From contig NC_133288.1 in NCBI RefSeq assembly GCF_005239225.2, positions 22,884,169 through 22,948,168 on the forward strand: a DNA stretch of 64,000 bases. Reading direction: 5' to 3'. The stretch is from Populus alba. Its lineage: Eukaryota > Streptophyta > Magnoliopsida > Malpighiales > Salicaceae. Shown here piece by piece: positions 1 through 10,770 of this stretch. Under the pieces are notes generated by a model. It saw only the letters and a list, made by a program, of their open reading frames with translations, was not told where the DNA came from and ran no database searches. How positions within the stretch are numbered: position 1 is the first letter of the stretch; each line of letters opens with the position of its first letter. The position numbers were made by a program, and so were the translations under genes.

Positions 1-927
1 GACTGACCTATACAGTAATACACATTGAGAATTAAATGCAAAATATAAAAAACCTTAACACATTGAGAACCAACAATCTTAATTACAAGAAATTACAACA
101 CATAAAAACAGCAAGCAAGAAATTAAATAGTTTCACAGAATACCTAGACAAATTACATATAATTAAGAAGCTTAGTTAAAGATAATGGAAAGTGACCTTA
201 ACAAAAGTGCAATCCTGGAATGCTTCGTTGTCTATGCAAAATTGTAGAATCTGCAACACCAAAGCAAGCAAGATCAAACAGAGAATAGGTGAACACAGAG
301 CAGTGCAACACCACTTCCCCTCCGAAAAAATACCCAGTAGCAAACTAAGTAATAGTAGAATACCCAGAAGATAAACACATATTCACAGAATACCTAAATA
401 ATTTTTGTCTCTAATCACCACCATTAGATAGAAAAAACAAAGCTTGGGATTGAGAATCAATTATTACCTTTGTCTTGTCAAGAACGCTCCGAATCGGGGG
501 AAAGTGATTTCTTAAATTGTTGGGGAAAGGGGAAATGGAAAAGGAGTCAGGGAGACTAGGAGAGTGGGAGAGTGGGAGACGGGGACTTGGAAAGAAACTG
601 GTGTTGTGGTGCAGTGGTGCTGAGTCAAAGGAGTATTTGCAATTTGCATTTCTAATTGTATGCAACTTTGCATTTTCCATTTGGTGAAACTATGAAAATG
701 AAAGTTTTGGTCAACTCGTGAAAACATTATGTTTTTTATGAGTCAACCCATTTTTATGCAAGTTTGATCGAGTCAACTTGATTTTGTTGGTGTTCAAGTT
801 TTAACCCCAATTCTACATGTTTTTTGTGTTTTAACTCGTAAAATCAGATTGGATGATTTTACGAGTTAAAATGCATTTTTAACAACCATGAGCTCCACTT
901 AAGCCTACGTGCACTCCTTTATTGTTT
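1..927. other. AT-rich spacer, no gene recognised
   Basis: No convincing coding exon is visible on either strand. Short frames between 411 and 727 have no recognisable protein character. The stretch holds a perfect 18-bp inverted repeat (829-871, listed separately). It lies downstream of the gag remnant in minus-strand order, so part of it may be eroded retroelement interior, but nothing in it can be recognised as protease, integrase or reverse transcriptase. Confidence 0.5.
829..871. repeat. Perfect 18-bp inverted repeat with 7-base loop
   Basis: The arm at 829-846 (starting TTTTAACTCG) is the exact reverse complement of the arm at 854-871, separated by 7 bases (847-853). Transcribed from either strand it would form a stable 18-bp hairpin. 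No clear terminal repeats or target-site duplication mark it as an intact miniature transposon. It could be a MITE core, a hairpin left by retroelement decay, or chance. Confidence 0.8.
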
Positions 928-1400
928 CTTTTGAACTTTTTAAGTATTTGTGCCACCTTTTTCGCGATTACTAAAGAGAGCTTTTGCATCTTCCTTTAAT
1001 GGAACTCCACCTATTTGTTTGACTAGAGTTTCCTCATTAGCTTCTAAATCTTTGGTGCATGTTAATTTGAACTGTCCATCCTCTGATTGCGGTGGTGAAG
1101 CCATGAAAATCAGGTCTTAGACGCAGATAGCTTTAGGTGTCGCAGCATACCTGATGTGTTCCATCATATCTTCCTCCTCTCTACTGAAACTTTGATAATA
1201 AACATTGCTTTTCCTGCTTGAACCTTCCATTTCTTCAGCTCTTGATAATTTGTTTCTTGTGGCGGTGTGGCGTCCCTACCTTGGACGACGATCTCCCCCA
1301 GATCCTGGCCTGCCCAGCAAGAATCTTTTATAATTCTGATCCCTGATCGGTAAAAAAATAGGTTAACGGTCCTTGACCGCAAGCATTCATAGGTTACTTA
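928..1400 (-). pseudogene. Decayed Ty1-copia gag remnant
   Basis: On the minus strand the translation around 1170-1260 contains the Gag-type stretch ELKKWKVQAGKAMF, typical of the amino-terminal half of plant copia Gag. A frameshift near 1170 moves the following HIRYAATPK segment to another frame. After a large internal deletion and a stop near 1115, a later Gag-like piece (LVKQIGGVPLKEDAKALF) lies between about 945 and 1080. It sits directly downstream of the primer-binding site and LTR at 1536-1925, in the expected order on the same strand. Disabled by frameshift, stop and deletion. Family assignment rests on these short motifs. Confidence 0.7.
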
Positions 1401-1535
1401 TCTATAAACTTCAGCACTCTTGCTAGTAACTTTAATGTGGTCCCTGACCACCAGCTCTGATAGGTCCTTAGCCTCAGAACTTCACAGTCCCGTTTCTTAA
1501 CCGTCAAGCTCCCATATGATTACCTTGACTGTCAG

Positions 1536-1547
1536 GCTCCGATACCA
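1536..1547 (-). other. Ty1-copia primer-binding site (initiator Met-tRNA type)
   Basis: The minus strand reads TGGTATCGGAGC here, matching the usual plant copia primer-binding site TGGTATCAGAGC (complement of the initiator methionine tRNA 3' end) at 11 of 12 bases. It starts 5 bases after the CA end of the proposed LTR, which is the normal spacing. Confidence 0.75.
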
Positions 1548-1552
1548 ATTAT

Positions 1553-1925
1553 TGAGTAAAAATTCTCGGCGGCGATGGTGGTTAAATAAAACACACTAGA
1601 TTTTTCTTAGTGATTATGCTTGTACGGAAGTTCCACAATAAACACTTTTTTTTTTTTATTAATAATATTCCTCACACCACCCAATATCGCTCTTTTTCTC
1701 ACCCCCTCACGTCACACACCCAATTATTTCTTTCATCTCTTATCTCTTGTTCACGCCTGGACGTACATTGTTTTTTTTTCTCTGTTGCTGGACCTGGACA
1801 CACAAAAAACAAAACTAGCCCCTGCTATTTATAGACTTGTTAAGCAGGTCTGGAGGCCTAGACTTTTCCAGGGAATTATTCTCTTACAACTCATATTCTT
1901 AATTACAAAGTAGTACAGCTGGACA
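1553..1925 (-). mobile_element. LTR of a degenerate minus-strand Ty1-copia element
   Basis: On the minus strand the segment begins TGTCCAGCTG and ends TTTTTACTCA, giving the TG...CA ends of an LTR of about 373 bp. It carries a TATA box (TATAAATAG, plus-strand 1825-1833) placed as an LTR promoter would be. The primer-binding site and gag remnant follow it in correct minus-strand order, so this is the 5' LTR. A second LTR, polyprotein genes and a clear target duplication are not seen, so the element is truncated. The LTR outer edge at 1925 is inferred from the TG only. Confidence 0.7.
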
Positions 1926-1993
1926 TATTTTTTACTTCTTCTACGTAAATGACTTGCCTTTTCTTCCCACATTGGCACCGACTGAATTGTCCA

Positions 1994-2390
1994 CACAAGC
2001 CATTATTTCCTTAACAGCTAAGGAATTGTAGAAGAATATTCTGGATTGAACCTCAACATACCTTTTTGCTCCTGGCTCTACTTTCTGTCGGCCACAAGCC
2101 ATTATTTCCTTAACAGCTAAGGAATTGTAGAAGAATATTCTGGATTGAACCTCAACATACCTTTTTGCTCCTGGCTCTACTTTCTGTCGGCCACAAGCCA
2201 TTATTTCCTTAACAGCTAAGGAATTGTAGAAGAATATTCTGGATTGAACCTCAACATACCTTCTTGCTCCTGGCTCTACTTTCTGTCGGCCACAAGCCAT
2301 TATTTCCTTAACAGCTAAGGAATTGTAGAAGAATATTCTGGATTGAACCTCAACATACCTTCTTGCTCCTGGCTCTACTTTCTGTCGACC
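1994..2390. repeat. Four tandem copies of a 99-bp unit at the 3' end of the F-box gene
   Basis: Four nearly identical 99-bp units lie head to tail; the same ATTATTTCC word recurs at 2002, 2101, 2200 and 2299. Copies 1 and 2 share one base (CCTTTTTGC) and copies 3 and 4 share another (CCTTCTTGC), a sign of stepwise or pairwise expansion. Because 99 is divisible by 3, a minus-strand frame stays open through the whole array (1941-2414), but it is not similar to any protein I know. The last unit contains the stop codon of the F-box gene, so the array would be in that gene's 3' UTR. Confidence 0.9.
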
Positions 2391-3556
2391 CTGCCTCGTT
2401 TTCTTTTCTTGCACTTGTTGTTTATCGGCATCGCAGTCGGAAGGACTGGGAGTGAAGCAGTTCTTGAAGGATCGCTGCTGTTGATCAGAGGAGCCAAGGT
2501 AGGGTTGAAAGGAACATACACGGTAGTACTGTCATCCATTGTATTCCTTGGTAACCTGCCCATTTCCGTCCACCGATCTTGTTTCAAATTGAACAGCCGC
2601 AATAATTTCTTTTTTGGCCCACAATTCAGAACAAGCCTCTCACCATCAAAGAAAATGGGTTGAGCCACTCTTGATAACCCTTTGATCTTGTTCCTGACAA
2701 GCCCCCACTTGCTGTTTTCATAATCAAGAAGAGTCCACATCATAATTTGTCTCTTGAAAACACATACCACATAAAGAAAACCATCCGCAGCTCCGAACCA
2801 TGAATAATCTTGATAGTTAGGCCATGCTAGTCGCATTTCTCGAGGCATACCGATGAGTGTAGCTTCTTCTTTCTCTACATTAAACGCAACAATATCACCG
2901 AAGGCCCTATACCAGTGCAAATGTCCATTCAAGTACACTGCTTGACCTCTCAACTCATAAAAATAAGGCTGCATAGGAATTAAATGTCTCAAGAACAGCT
3001 TGCATGTAGATTGTCTCCATGAGTTTGCACTTGAATCGAATATCTTAAAGCCATAAACATCTTCATCTTGTGGCATATTCAAGATCTGTTCTCTGTAAAC
3101 ATGAACTAACTTGAATTCAAGCGAAGAGAAACCAATTGGGTCATAAGCCAAACCTAAATCACATTTAGCGCCATATGGGGTTTCAAGTGCTGGTATAGTC
3201 TGGATTCTATCAGGTAAAATAGGGTTACAAACAGAAAGACTAGAATCAGAGAGACCTAGAACAAGGCCATTGCAAGAAGCTATGATCTGCGAATTTATGG
3301 GAACAACTTTAGGATTATTGTGGATATTTGGTTTTGAATGAAAAGAACAGAAGAGCATCTTATCTGCACTCCTACCTGTAAACCGAAGAAGACCATGTAC
3401 CTCATCAGGGTTTGATCGAAGAGCATGACTGGTAGCAAACCTAGGATCCGACACAAGTTGATCGTAGTACTTGCTCAGACATCTAAATCGGACAGCAGAT
3501 TTGGCTGGCAAACATAAAAGGATGTCGCTGACAAGATCCTCACAGAGTCTCTCCAT
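2375..3556 (-). CDS. F-box protein with F-box-associated (FBA) type region
   Basis: Predicted substrate-recognition subunit of an SCF ubiquitin ligase. The 393-residue single-exon protein opens with an F-box (about residues 1-45, including LVSDILLCLPAKSAVRFRCL), which would bind an ASK/Skp1 adaptor. From roughly residue 90 to 330 it has the pattern of plant FBA type 1 proteins: CNGLVLG, then CNP, then GLAYDP, then LNGHLHWY. Its substrate cannot be read from sequence. The C-terminal tail is strongly basic (KCKKRKRGR) and may be a nuclear signal. The first ATG gives a complete F-box, so that start is preferred. The TAG stop lies within the last copy of the 99-bp tandem array, so the final codons are shared with repeat sequence. 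This family is large and fast-evolving, and no specific orthologue is claimed. Confidence 0.85.
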   Translation of the reverse strand: MERLCEDLVSDILLCLPAKSAVRFRCLSKYYDQLVSDPRFATSHALRSNPDEVHGLLRFTGRSADKMLFCSFHSKPNIHNNPKVVPINSQIIASCNGLVLGLSDSSLSVCNPILPDRIQTIPALETPYGAKCDLGLAYDPIGFSSLEFKLVHVYREQILNMPQDEDVYGFKIFDSSANSWRQSTCKLFLRHLIPMQPYFYELRGQAVYLNGHLHWYRAFGDIVAFNVEKEEATLIGMPREMRLAWPNYQDYSWFGAADGFLYVVCVFKRQIMMWTLLDYENSKWGLVRNKIKGLSRVAQPIFFDGERLVLNCGPKKKLLRLFNLKQDRWTEMGRLPRNTMDDSTTVYVPFNPTLAPLINSSDPSRTASLPVLPTAMPINNKCKKRKRGRVDRK

Positions 3557-5908
3557 ACATCAATTCTTACTGTTACAGGTTGTGTAGGTGTTTTTGGAAT
3601 CTGTCTGTCTGAGAGAGAGGAAGATTTGGTGCTTTACTTGTTGGGTTAAAATAATAACAGCATGTTTGTGGGAGTTAAAAAGTTTATTTTTCAGGTGTTT
3701 TATTGTAAATATATTAAAATAATATTTTTTTCTTATTTTTTAAAATTTATTTTTAATATTAACACATCAGAATAATATAAAAATATAAAAAATAATAATT
3801 TATAGTTAAAAACTTTTGAAAAAACATAATTAAACCGTAAAGCAAAATAAGATAGCTGCAAACTTTTGGCTGCTTTAAACTCCATTGCTGTATTCTTCAA
3901 GGTAAAATTTATTTAATGATGAATATTGTACTTATTTAGTATTAGGAAAACTAAATTAATGACTAATTAGCTTATTAAATTGCTGGCTCTTATGAATTTT
4001 CATGTATCTTACCGTGTACACAGATGGGAATTTTATTAATGACCAACCATATATAAAATATTGATTTTATTTTTTCTAGAAATTTATATATTAATTATAT
4101 ATAAATATAAATAGGAATAATTTAATTTGAATATGTTGAATACCGATTTAAACTAACCTGATCAATATGTGAGTTTTTTAAATAGGTAATGAATAAAAAA
4201 AAATTAATATTGTTAGATCTGTCCGAAAACCAACACCAAATTATTATATACACTTGTATCATATAAATATATTTGCAGAATATTATATTTTTTATTACAA
4301 TATAATATATACATATATCAATATTAATATAATACACACATGCATATATAAGATTTATAATCTTATTATTTGATAGGCATGCCTAAAATATATGTATTAT
4401 TATTTTATTTTAAATTGAATAATAAATAGTATTTAGATAATTAATATACATTTGAATTCCCAAAAACATAAATATATATAAATAAGGTATAAATATTTCA
4501 ATTTCTTACTTGTTAAATAATAAATACCTATTATCATCCTAATATATAAACATTCCTGAGACAATAGAAGACTTGCATCTCTTTGGAAGAGAACTCCATG
4601 ATTAAAAAAATGGTTGAGTCCTTTCCTTTTCTGAGAAAAAGGGAAGCATCTAATGCATTCATCTATCCAAAAAGTTTCGGAGGAACAAATCGTACGTGGT
4701 TGAGTTAACAAAAAAAAAAATTATTTAAAAATAAATATTTATTAACCCTTTTAAAACATAGTTTCAAAAACTCCTTATACTTAAATCTTTGATTTTGATA
4801 AAATTTAAATTTGATACTTCTTAAAATCTGTTTTTAGAAAGGATAATTTAAAACGAAGCATAGGCCAGTAAATATTAAAAAAAATATTTGTTTTAACTTT
4901 TGTGGTTGAAGTTGGATACAATCCAATTATGCACAAAAATCATTTAAAAAAACTAATTTTTCTTGTTTTTTTTTTTAATAGATCCTACATTCAAAATCAA
5001 ACTCTATTTTTAAAACAAATACATACAAAAAAAAAAAAAAACTTTTTATAACAACTCTTAAGTTTTTAGCCTTTGATTAAAAAAAATCTAATAGATATCA
5101 CTTGCCGTTTATGGAATTTTTTATATGGTCCCGAACTCTAAAATTCCTGTACAAGTACTCCTGAATTACTTAATTAACAATTATAAAAATAGTACCATAA
5201 AATAAATATTATGTTTTTTAATTTGATTTTTAAATTAATTTTTTTAAAATTTTGAGAATTAACTTGAATATTTTGTACTGCTGTTATAGATACACGTGCA
5301 GAGCATGCAGGGGCGTAGTTACGTTATCCTCCACGGGGGCTATGCCCCCCACCCCCTCCCCCAAAATGTTTCGGAAAGTGAAATTGCATCCCTATATTTT
5401 AGTGTCTTTCAATAGGCTCCTATAATATCATCCTTTTATTTAGAATTATTTCAATTAGACCCCTATTTCTAGTCGAATACTAGTTTATTGAAAAGTTTGC
5501 ACCAAAGAATTTATATTATACTATCTGTGTTCTTACTAGATGAAATATGTTCCTTGTCTTTGAGTGTCTTTCTTGCTTTCTATCTTGTACAAAAAAAGCA
5601 GCTGTATTGATACGTATAAATGTAAATCATATAGATTGTAAAACGTTACATCTAGCTAGATCTCTCTCCTTTTGCTCTACGTACTTCCTAATTGATTAGC
5701 TGATGAAGCCGCAAGCTCTTGTTCTGTATTTCTTGCACTTATATAGTTGTGCTTGATGATGTTAGAGTTCTCACAAATATCCATGGCATCGGCATTTGAA
5801 GGAATGCATTTCTTGCACTTGTATAGTTGTGCTTGATAATGTTAGTGTTAAGCTTTGCATTTAATTCTAATTTCTCGAGTTCTGAGGAAGTTAGTGCTGA
5901 TTGTTCAG
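3557..5908. other. AT-rich spacer with transposon-like fragments
   Basis: No gene recognised. Bases 3679-3850 hold a copy of the dispersed AT-rich repeat described in the findings. At 5308 a CAGGGGCG word begins a GC-richer patch (to about 5360) resembling the ends of some plant hAT elements, but no matching opposite end is seen. A roughly 40-bp sequence occurs twice 80 bases apart (5729-5769 and 5809-5849). Confidence 0.5.
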
Positions 5909-7947
5909 ATCCTACAAGATTCAGGCTCACTCATGATACATCATTCGTAAGAGAACACACGAGGTTTTGAACTCTCTTTCATCGGTTCAAGAGGAGTTTC
6001 CAAGTTCTGAACTCTCCTTAATTCCTCGGTCAAGATTATAAACTCCATGCTTGAATTTTCTAGACCTTGTGAACTAAAAGATATTTAACCTATGCGAAAT
6101 AGAATTTGAATCAGTGATTTCTCCGGTGCACTCTTTATCGTCTTGTTTTTAACATTGATGCATGAATATCTATCTTTTTGTAATGTTGAAAATATATTCA
6201 AACAAAGGAATTAATGTGGAAAAACTGAAATAATCATCTGCCAAATATCATGAGTGACATTTCTTTGAAATGTTTAGAGTTCATTTTAGTCTTATGTTCT
6301 TAGCTTTCATATTGACAACAGTGCTAGCTTGACTATTCTAATCCATCCAGGTATGCTTCTTTCGACAATTCTTCAGATCTGTTCGAAAGGCTGATTACTT
6401 GACCATGCGACATGGATTCATTTCTGTGAGTTTCAGCAGGTGCAAAACTTTTAACCATCTTTTTGAAAAACCATGATCGGTAAGTAGATTGATTTTCATT
6501 CTTACAGGTCCATCTAGCACCTGGAAGCAAGTTTAATTTTCAAAAATATATCACAAAAACATTAGAAGACGATTTCAAGGTATATAGTTGTTGGAATCAG
6601 GCAAGCCATTCAAACTTAATTCCACTTGATTGCAGATGACATTTACTTGTCTGGACAGTAGTTTTCAAGTATTACTATAAACACACACACAAACACACGC
6701 ACAGTTCTCCTCTAACTTTCCAAATCACTTTCTCTGTATTCCTGGCAGTCCACTACTATGGGCTTCTGCAATTCTGAATCTGCTTTCGAATGTTCATGGT
6801 TTGTTCTTCCTCTTTCTCTTTTCATGAATTTTAGCCTTTCTTACATCCTTCATCAAAATTGGACCAAGGTTCCCTATTAGTAATTGGTTTTATACCTTTT
6901 CAGGACGGAAGGCTCAGTTCTTTGTTTCCTTTCTTCCTCTAGTTGTAAGAAAATGTTCATAAAAGAGACTTGTCTTCTCGTGCTCTTTTATTTTAACTAG
7001 GTGAATGTTAAATATTGCCTATTTGTTTCATTGAAGGTAACCTTAGCAGTAGGAACAAAATCTCAAACAGTTGTAGCAACAATGGCAATTGAAATTAAAG
7101 AAAAACATGCTGGGTGCAAGGGATACCACTTGTGCAAGTGTCTGACAGAAATTTCTGGTTTTCCTGGCCCGAACTAGTCCTTTATCTCATCCACTTTGTC
7201 CTTTTTCAGGTATCACTGAACCTTCTTTTCTATGTTCCTTTATCTTAATCTAATGATTTCTGGGATTTTCTGACGAGCCTTTTGCTTATCTTCATATCCA
7301 GAATGCATTTGAGCTAACATATTTCATTTGGGCATGGGTAATGGCTCGTTCTCCTCTTGTAACATTATGAACATAGATTTTGTATTAATTTGTTGAAAAT
7401 GACCAAGTTTCTAAATTTTCAGGGTGGGAGCCCAAATCCTTTGCAGCTATGCCACACTTCCACTCTATGCCCTTGTTACGCAGGTATTACTCTTTTTTCA
7501 CCTTTTTTCTTTCTAAATTTCTTGAAGCAACTCAAAAGAAATGGCAACTACTCCTGTCAGGATCTTATGTATACACTAAACCAGCATGAAACATTGAATG
7601 CTAGTTTTCTTGTTCGAAATTTTTAGATGGGATCGACCATGAAGCGCTCAATCTTTGATCAACAAACTTCAAAGGCCCTGAAGAATTGGCACAAGAAGGC
7701 TGTAAAGAAAACGAATGAAGGGAAACCGGGTCAACTCCAAACGAAGAACTTGGGTGGAAGTCCGGATGCCTCTTCAGTGCGTTCCCCATCCCTCACACCT
7801 CCTCGACCTAAGAAATTTGGTACTGAAGATCCAGATTTCACTGATGTTGAAGCAGACAAAATGGCAACTGTGGATCTCGATGCAAATCACCAACGTCGCC
7901 CAAGTGACAGCAGCTTCCAATTTGGTCACCGGGATCTACCAAGTTAA
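5909..7947 (+). pseudogene. Broken MLO-like seven-transmembrane gene (3' half)
   Basis: MLO proteins are plant seven-transmembrane plasma-membrane proteins linked to powdery mildew susceptibility and calcium/calmodulin signalling. Exon-like pieces occur in family order: 5909-5998 (PTRFRLTHDTSFVREHT), 6351-6425 (CFFRQFF...[12 protein letters not shown]), 6508-6600 (VHLAPGSKFNFQKYI), 6749-6798 (SPLLWASAILNLL), 6904-6944, 7037-7209 (TLAVGTKSQTVVATMAIEI), 7302-7337 (NAFELTYFIWAW), 7423-7483 (GAQILCSYATLPLYALVTQ) and 7627-7947 (calmodulin-binding region with ALKNWHKKAVKK, then the tail). Damage: an in-frame TGA at 5968-5970 where the family has Trp, frameshifts near 6583-6590 and 7105-7120, an internal deletion between the 7302 and 7423 exons, and no amino-terminal exons. 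Splice sites largely survive, including one GC donor at 6601. A partial transcript is possible, a full MLO is not. Confidence 0.8.
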
Positions 7948-8765
7948 GCATAGTTATGGGTCATGTTAGTCCAAGATAAAAATTTTGTGACGAGGCCCTA
8001 TTAGCTGTGAAAATTTCAGACAGTAGTACTGCTGTTACGTTTGAAGCAACAAAGATTTGTTTCCAGAACCTCGAACAGCATGTAGGGTAAAATTAGAGAA
8101 AGTTGAGTAAAATCCAATGTTAATTGAGGAAGGTACGAATCCCGATATACAAAGTAGGATTTCACGTATCGAACTCTATTTTTCTGTTGTTCTGGGTAAG
8201 TGTTTTATTTTTAATAGTTTTGAAAAATAATATGGTTAAATTGGGTAAGTTGATCTATCATTCTGACTTGTTTGATCTTGTTAAACTCAAGTGAGACTTG
8301 ACCGAGCTAATATTTTATTTTTTACACCTTGTAATTCTTTCTCAGCAAGATTTGGAAAATAATAGAACTATTACAAGTATCAAGATAAGAAAAATATCTT
8401 TTTTTTTTTTATCTAAAATAATATTGTGTGAGTTTTTAACGATATTATTTTAGAATAGATGTTGGTTAATCTATTAATCTACGAATTGATCTAGAAAATT
8501 CACAACTGAAATCTTGAGTCAAATTTAACCTCAAACCGAATCCAGTATATAAGTTCAGAAACAAAGTAAATTCAACAACTATTATCAAAATCTTCTTTTA
8601 ATGTAAGAAGGGATTTGAAATTTGATTGAAAAGGGTAGAGTGGGCTAAAATCAAAAGCCAAGTGGGGGTGGGGCAAAATGGTGATTTGTTAGCAAGAGTG
8701 GATAGAGAGACATGGGTTTTGCGGGAGTTTTATAACCGTAAAACCATTTTTGGATTCCAACTGCC
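7948..8765. other. Spacer between the MLO pseudogene and FKBP18
   Basis: AT-rich, with no coding signal. The last 150 bases before 8766 should hold the FKBP18 promoter and 5' UTR; I see no clean TATA box. Confidence 0.4.
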
Positions 8766-10770
8766 ATGGCTTCAACAAGGAGCTTAGACAAATGGAGTGT
8801 TCATCGTCATCTTCAAAATTTAGCTGATTCCACCCCAAAAAAAACACAAGAACAATCAAACCATGTTTTTCTCTCAAAACCCACTTCAAGAAGATGTGCG
8901 ATTTTGATATCTACCTTGCCTTTTACCCTCACTTCACTACCTCAATTATCTGAGGCCAGAGAGAGACGCAACAAGAAGACCATCCCTCTCGAAGACTATC
9001 TCACTAGCCGTTAGTTGCTCCAAACTTCCCTTACTTCTTTTCAATGTTTCCTCTAATTGTACATTACATTTCTTCACTTTCTGTTGCTTTGATTAGTCCT
9101 TTATTTTGTGATTTTATGGATATATTTAAAAGGGATTCAGAATTACTAATATTTATTTTGTTTTTATTTTTGTTGGGGATTTAGCAGCTGATGGATTGAA
9201 GTACTATGATGTTCTTGAGGGAAAGGGTGCAGTAGCAGAAAAGGGAATGACAGTTCAGGTAAATTTGTTAGAAATCGAAACTAATATGTTTCTGCCTCTC
9301 TCATTGAAACTTATGTTTTCTCGTGCATTTCCCTTTGTAGGTGCATTTTGACTGTCTTTATAGGGGAATAACAGCCATTTCGAGTCGAGAATCTAAGCTT
9401 TTAGCTGGAAATCGAATAATTGCACAGGTTGATCCTTCTCCTACTTAAATGTGTGTGTGTGTGTGTGTGGACTCTTTCCTGGAGAGAAAAGGAGCGAGAA
9501 GGGGGTATGTTTCTTGCCCTGGCCTTTTGCTAATCTGACAGAGGTCTAGCTGAGCTACACCCCACCTTAGGCTAAGTTCAACTGCAAATATTCAGACGTT
9601 GCATTGAGAATGAGTCTTGTTTAATTATCAGTCCATGGCAGCATGCTTCTTTAACTTGGATTGTTTCTGTTGCTCATTTCTTGGTAGCATTTTCAAATCA
9701 TGATAACTTGGATTTGCAATTGGATAGATTGCCCGTACTGATTTCCTCATGGTTTAATTAGCCATATGAGTTCAAGGTTGGGGCACCACCAGGCAAAGAA
9801 AGGAAGCGTGAATTTGTAGACAACCCAAATGGTCTATTTTCTGCACAGGCTGCACCCAAACCTCCTCCAGCTATGTACTCGGTAACGGAAGGGATGAAAG
9901 TTGGAGGGAAGGTGATTTGCATCCTCTAATTTATTGCTATTATATGCTAAGCTGTTAGGGTGGTTATTCTGTAAGCTCTTAATTTCTCTGATTCGCCTTT
10001 GAACTAGACTCCATGACTCTTTATTATTCTTCTATCTTTCCCGGCTTTGTTTCTCTTTTCAGTATCATTTTTTCTCTTCTTGCAGAGGACTGTGATTGTT
10101 CCTCCAGAGGCTGGTTATGGACAAAAAGGAATGAATGAGATTCCGGTAAACACTATTCCTTGATTTGCTGACTGATTCCCGTGGATCAAGTTAAACTACA
10201 ATCTTCTGCTGACATCATTATCCCACCTAAATTAATCATCTTTTGTTCATCCTTGAAATTAGCATTTTCATGTTTTTTCTATGGAATGTGAAAGTGCCAT
10301 GTTGTTCATATGCGATACAATGTCAAGTAGATGATTTAGCTGAGCAAATGGAAAATAAATGAGGGTTTTTATGGTAGTAAGAATCTAGAGGGGATTCAAA
10401 TTTGTATTCCTCTCTGTAGAGGGAAATGTGGCTTTGAATTAGTAGGCCATTGGTCGTCGCAAATCAATCTATAAGTTCCATATTAAGGAAATGTTTATGG
10501 GAAGAATACTAAATCATTTTCTGCCTTTTTAAATCCTGGAAAGTTCCCCCTTCAACAGGATTTTGTGCAGCAGAAAGCCCCTGCGGCTCTTCTTTCCTCC
10601 TCTTTCTTACGCATATCCGTTGTCATATTTTCTGCAACTGCTTGCAGTAATCTAGAAAATGCTTAGGTGACAAACTGTGCTGACTTATTATCACATTCGT
10701 AATGCAGCCAGATGGTACATTTGAATTGAACATTGAGCTTCTGCAAGTAATGCCAGCTGAAGGAAAGTAG
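8766..10770 (+). CDS. FKBP18: FKBP-type peptidyl-prolyl isomerase, chloroplast lumen (FKBP18)
   Basis: Predicted thylakoid-lumen immunophilin. FKBPs catalyse cis-trans isomerisation of prolyl bonds, but lumenal members often lack key active-site residues and may act as assembly factors. Six exons join in frame to 224 residues: 8766-9009, 9188-9258, 9341-9427, 9762-9911, 10086-10145, 10708-10770. The N-terminus is a bipartite transit peptide: a Ser/Thr-rich part, then SRRCAILISTLPFTLTSL and an Ala-containing cleavage region before ARERR, so Tat-type lumen import is likely. The FKBP fold covers about residues 88-224 and includes VHFDCLYRG, PYEFKVG, GMKVGGKRTVIVPPEAGYG and the closing FELNIELLQV strand. 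The insert KREFVDNPNGLFSAQAAP is a feature I associate with FKBP18 rather than other lumenal FKBPs. Intron 3 carries a GT microsatellite near 9450. It is tail to tail with OST1. Confidence 0.92.

Noticed and set aside
1941..2414. 157-codon minus-strand frame with a 33-residue repeat, as a repeat-protein gene
   Set aside because: It exists because the 99-bp tandem unit is divisible by three. It overlaps the F-box 3' end and has no known homologue, so it is kept as a repeat, not a CDS.
5308..5360. hAT-like transposon terminus beginning CAGGGGCG
   Set aside because: Only one end is visible; no matching inverted end, target duplication or transposase was found.
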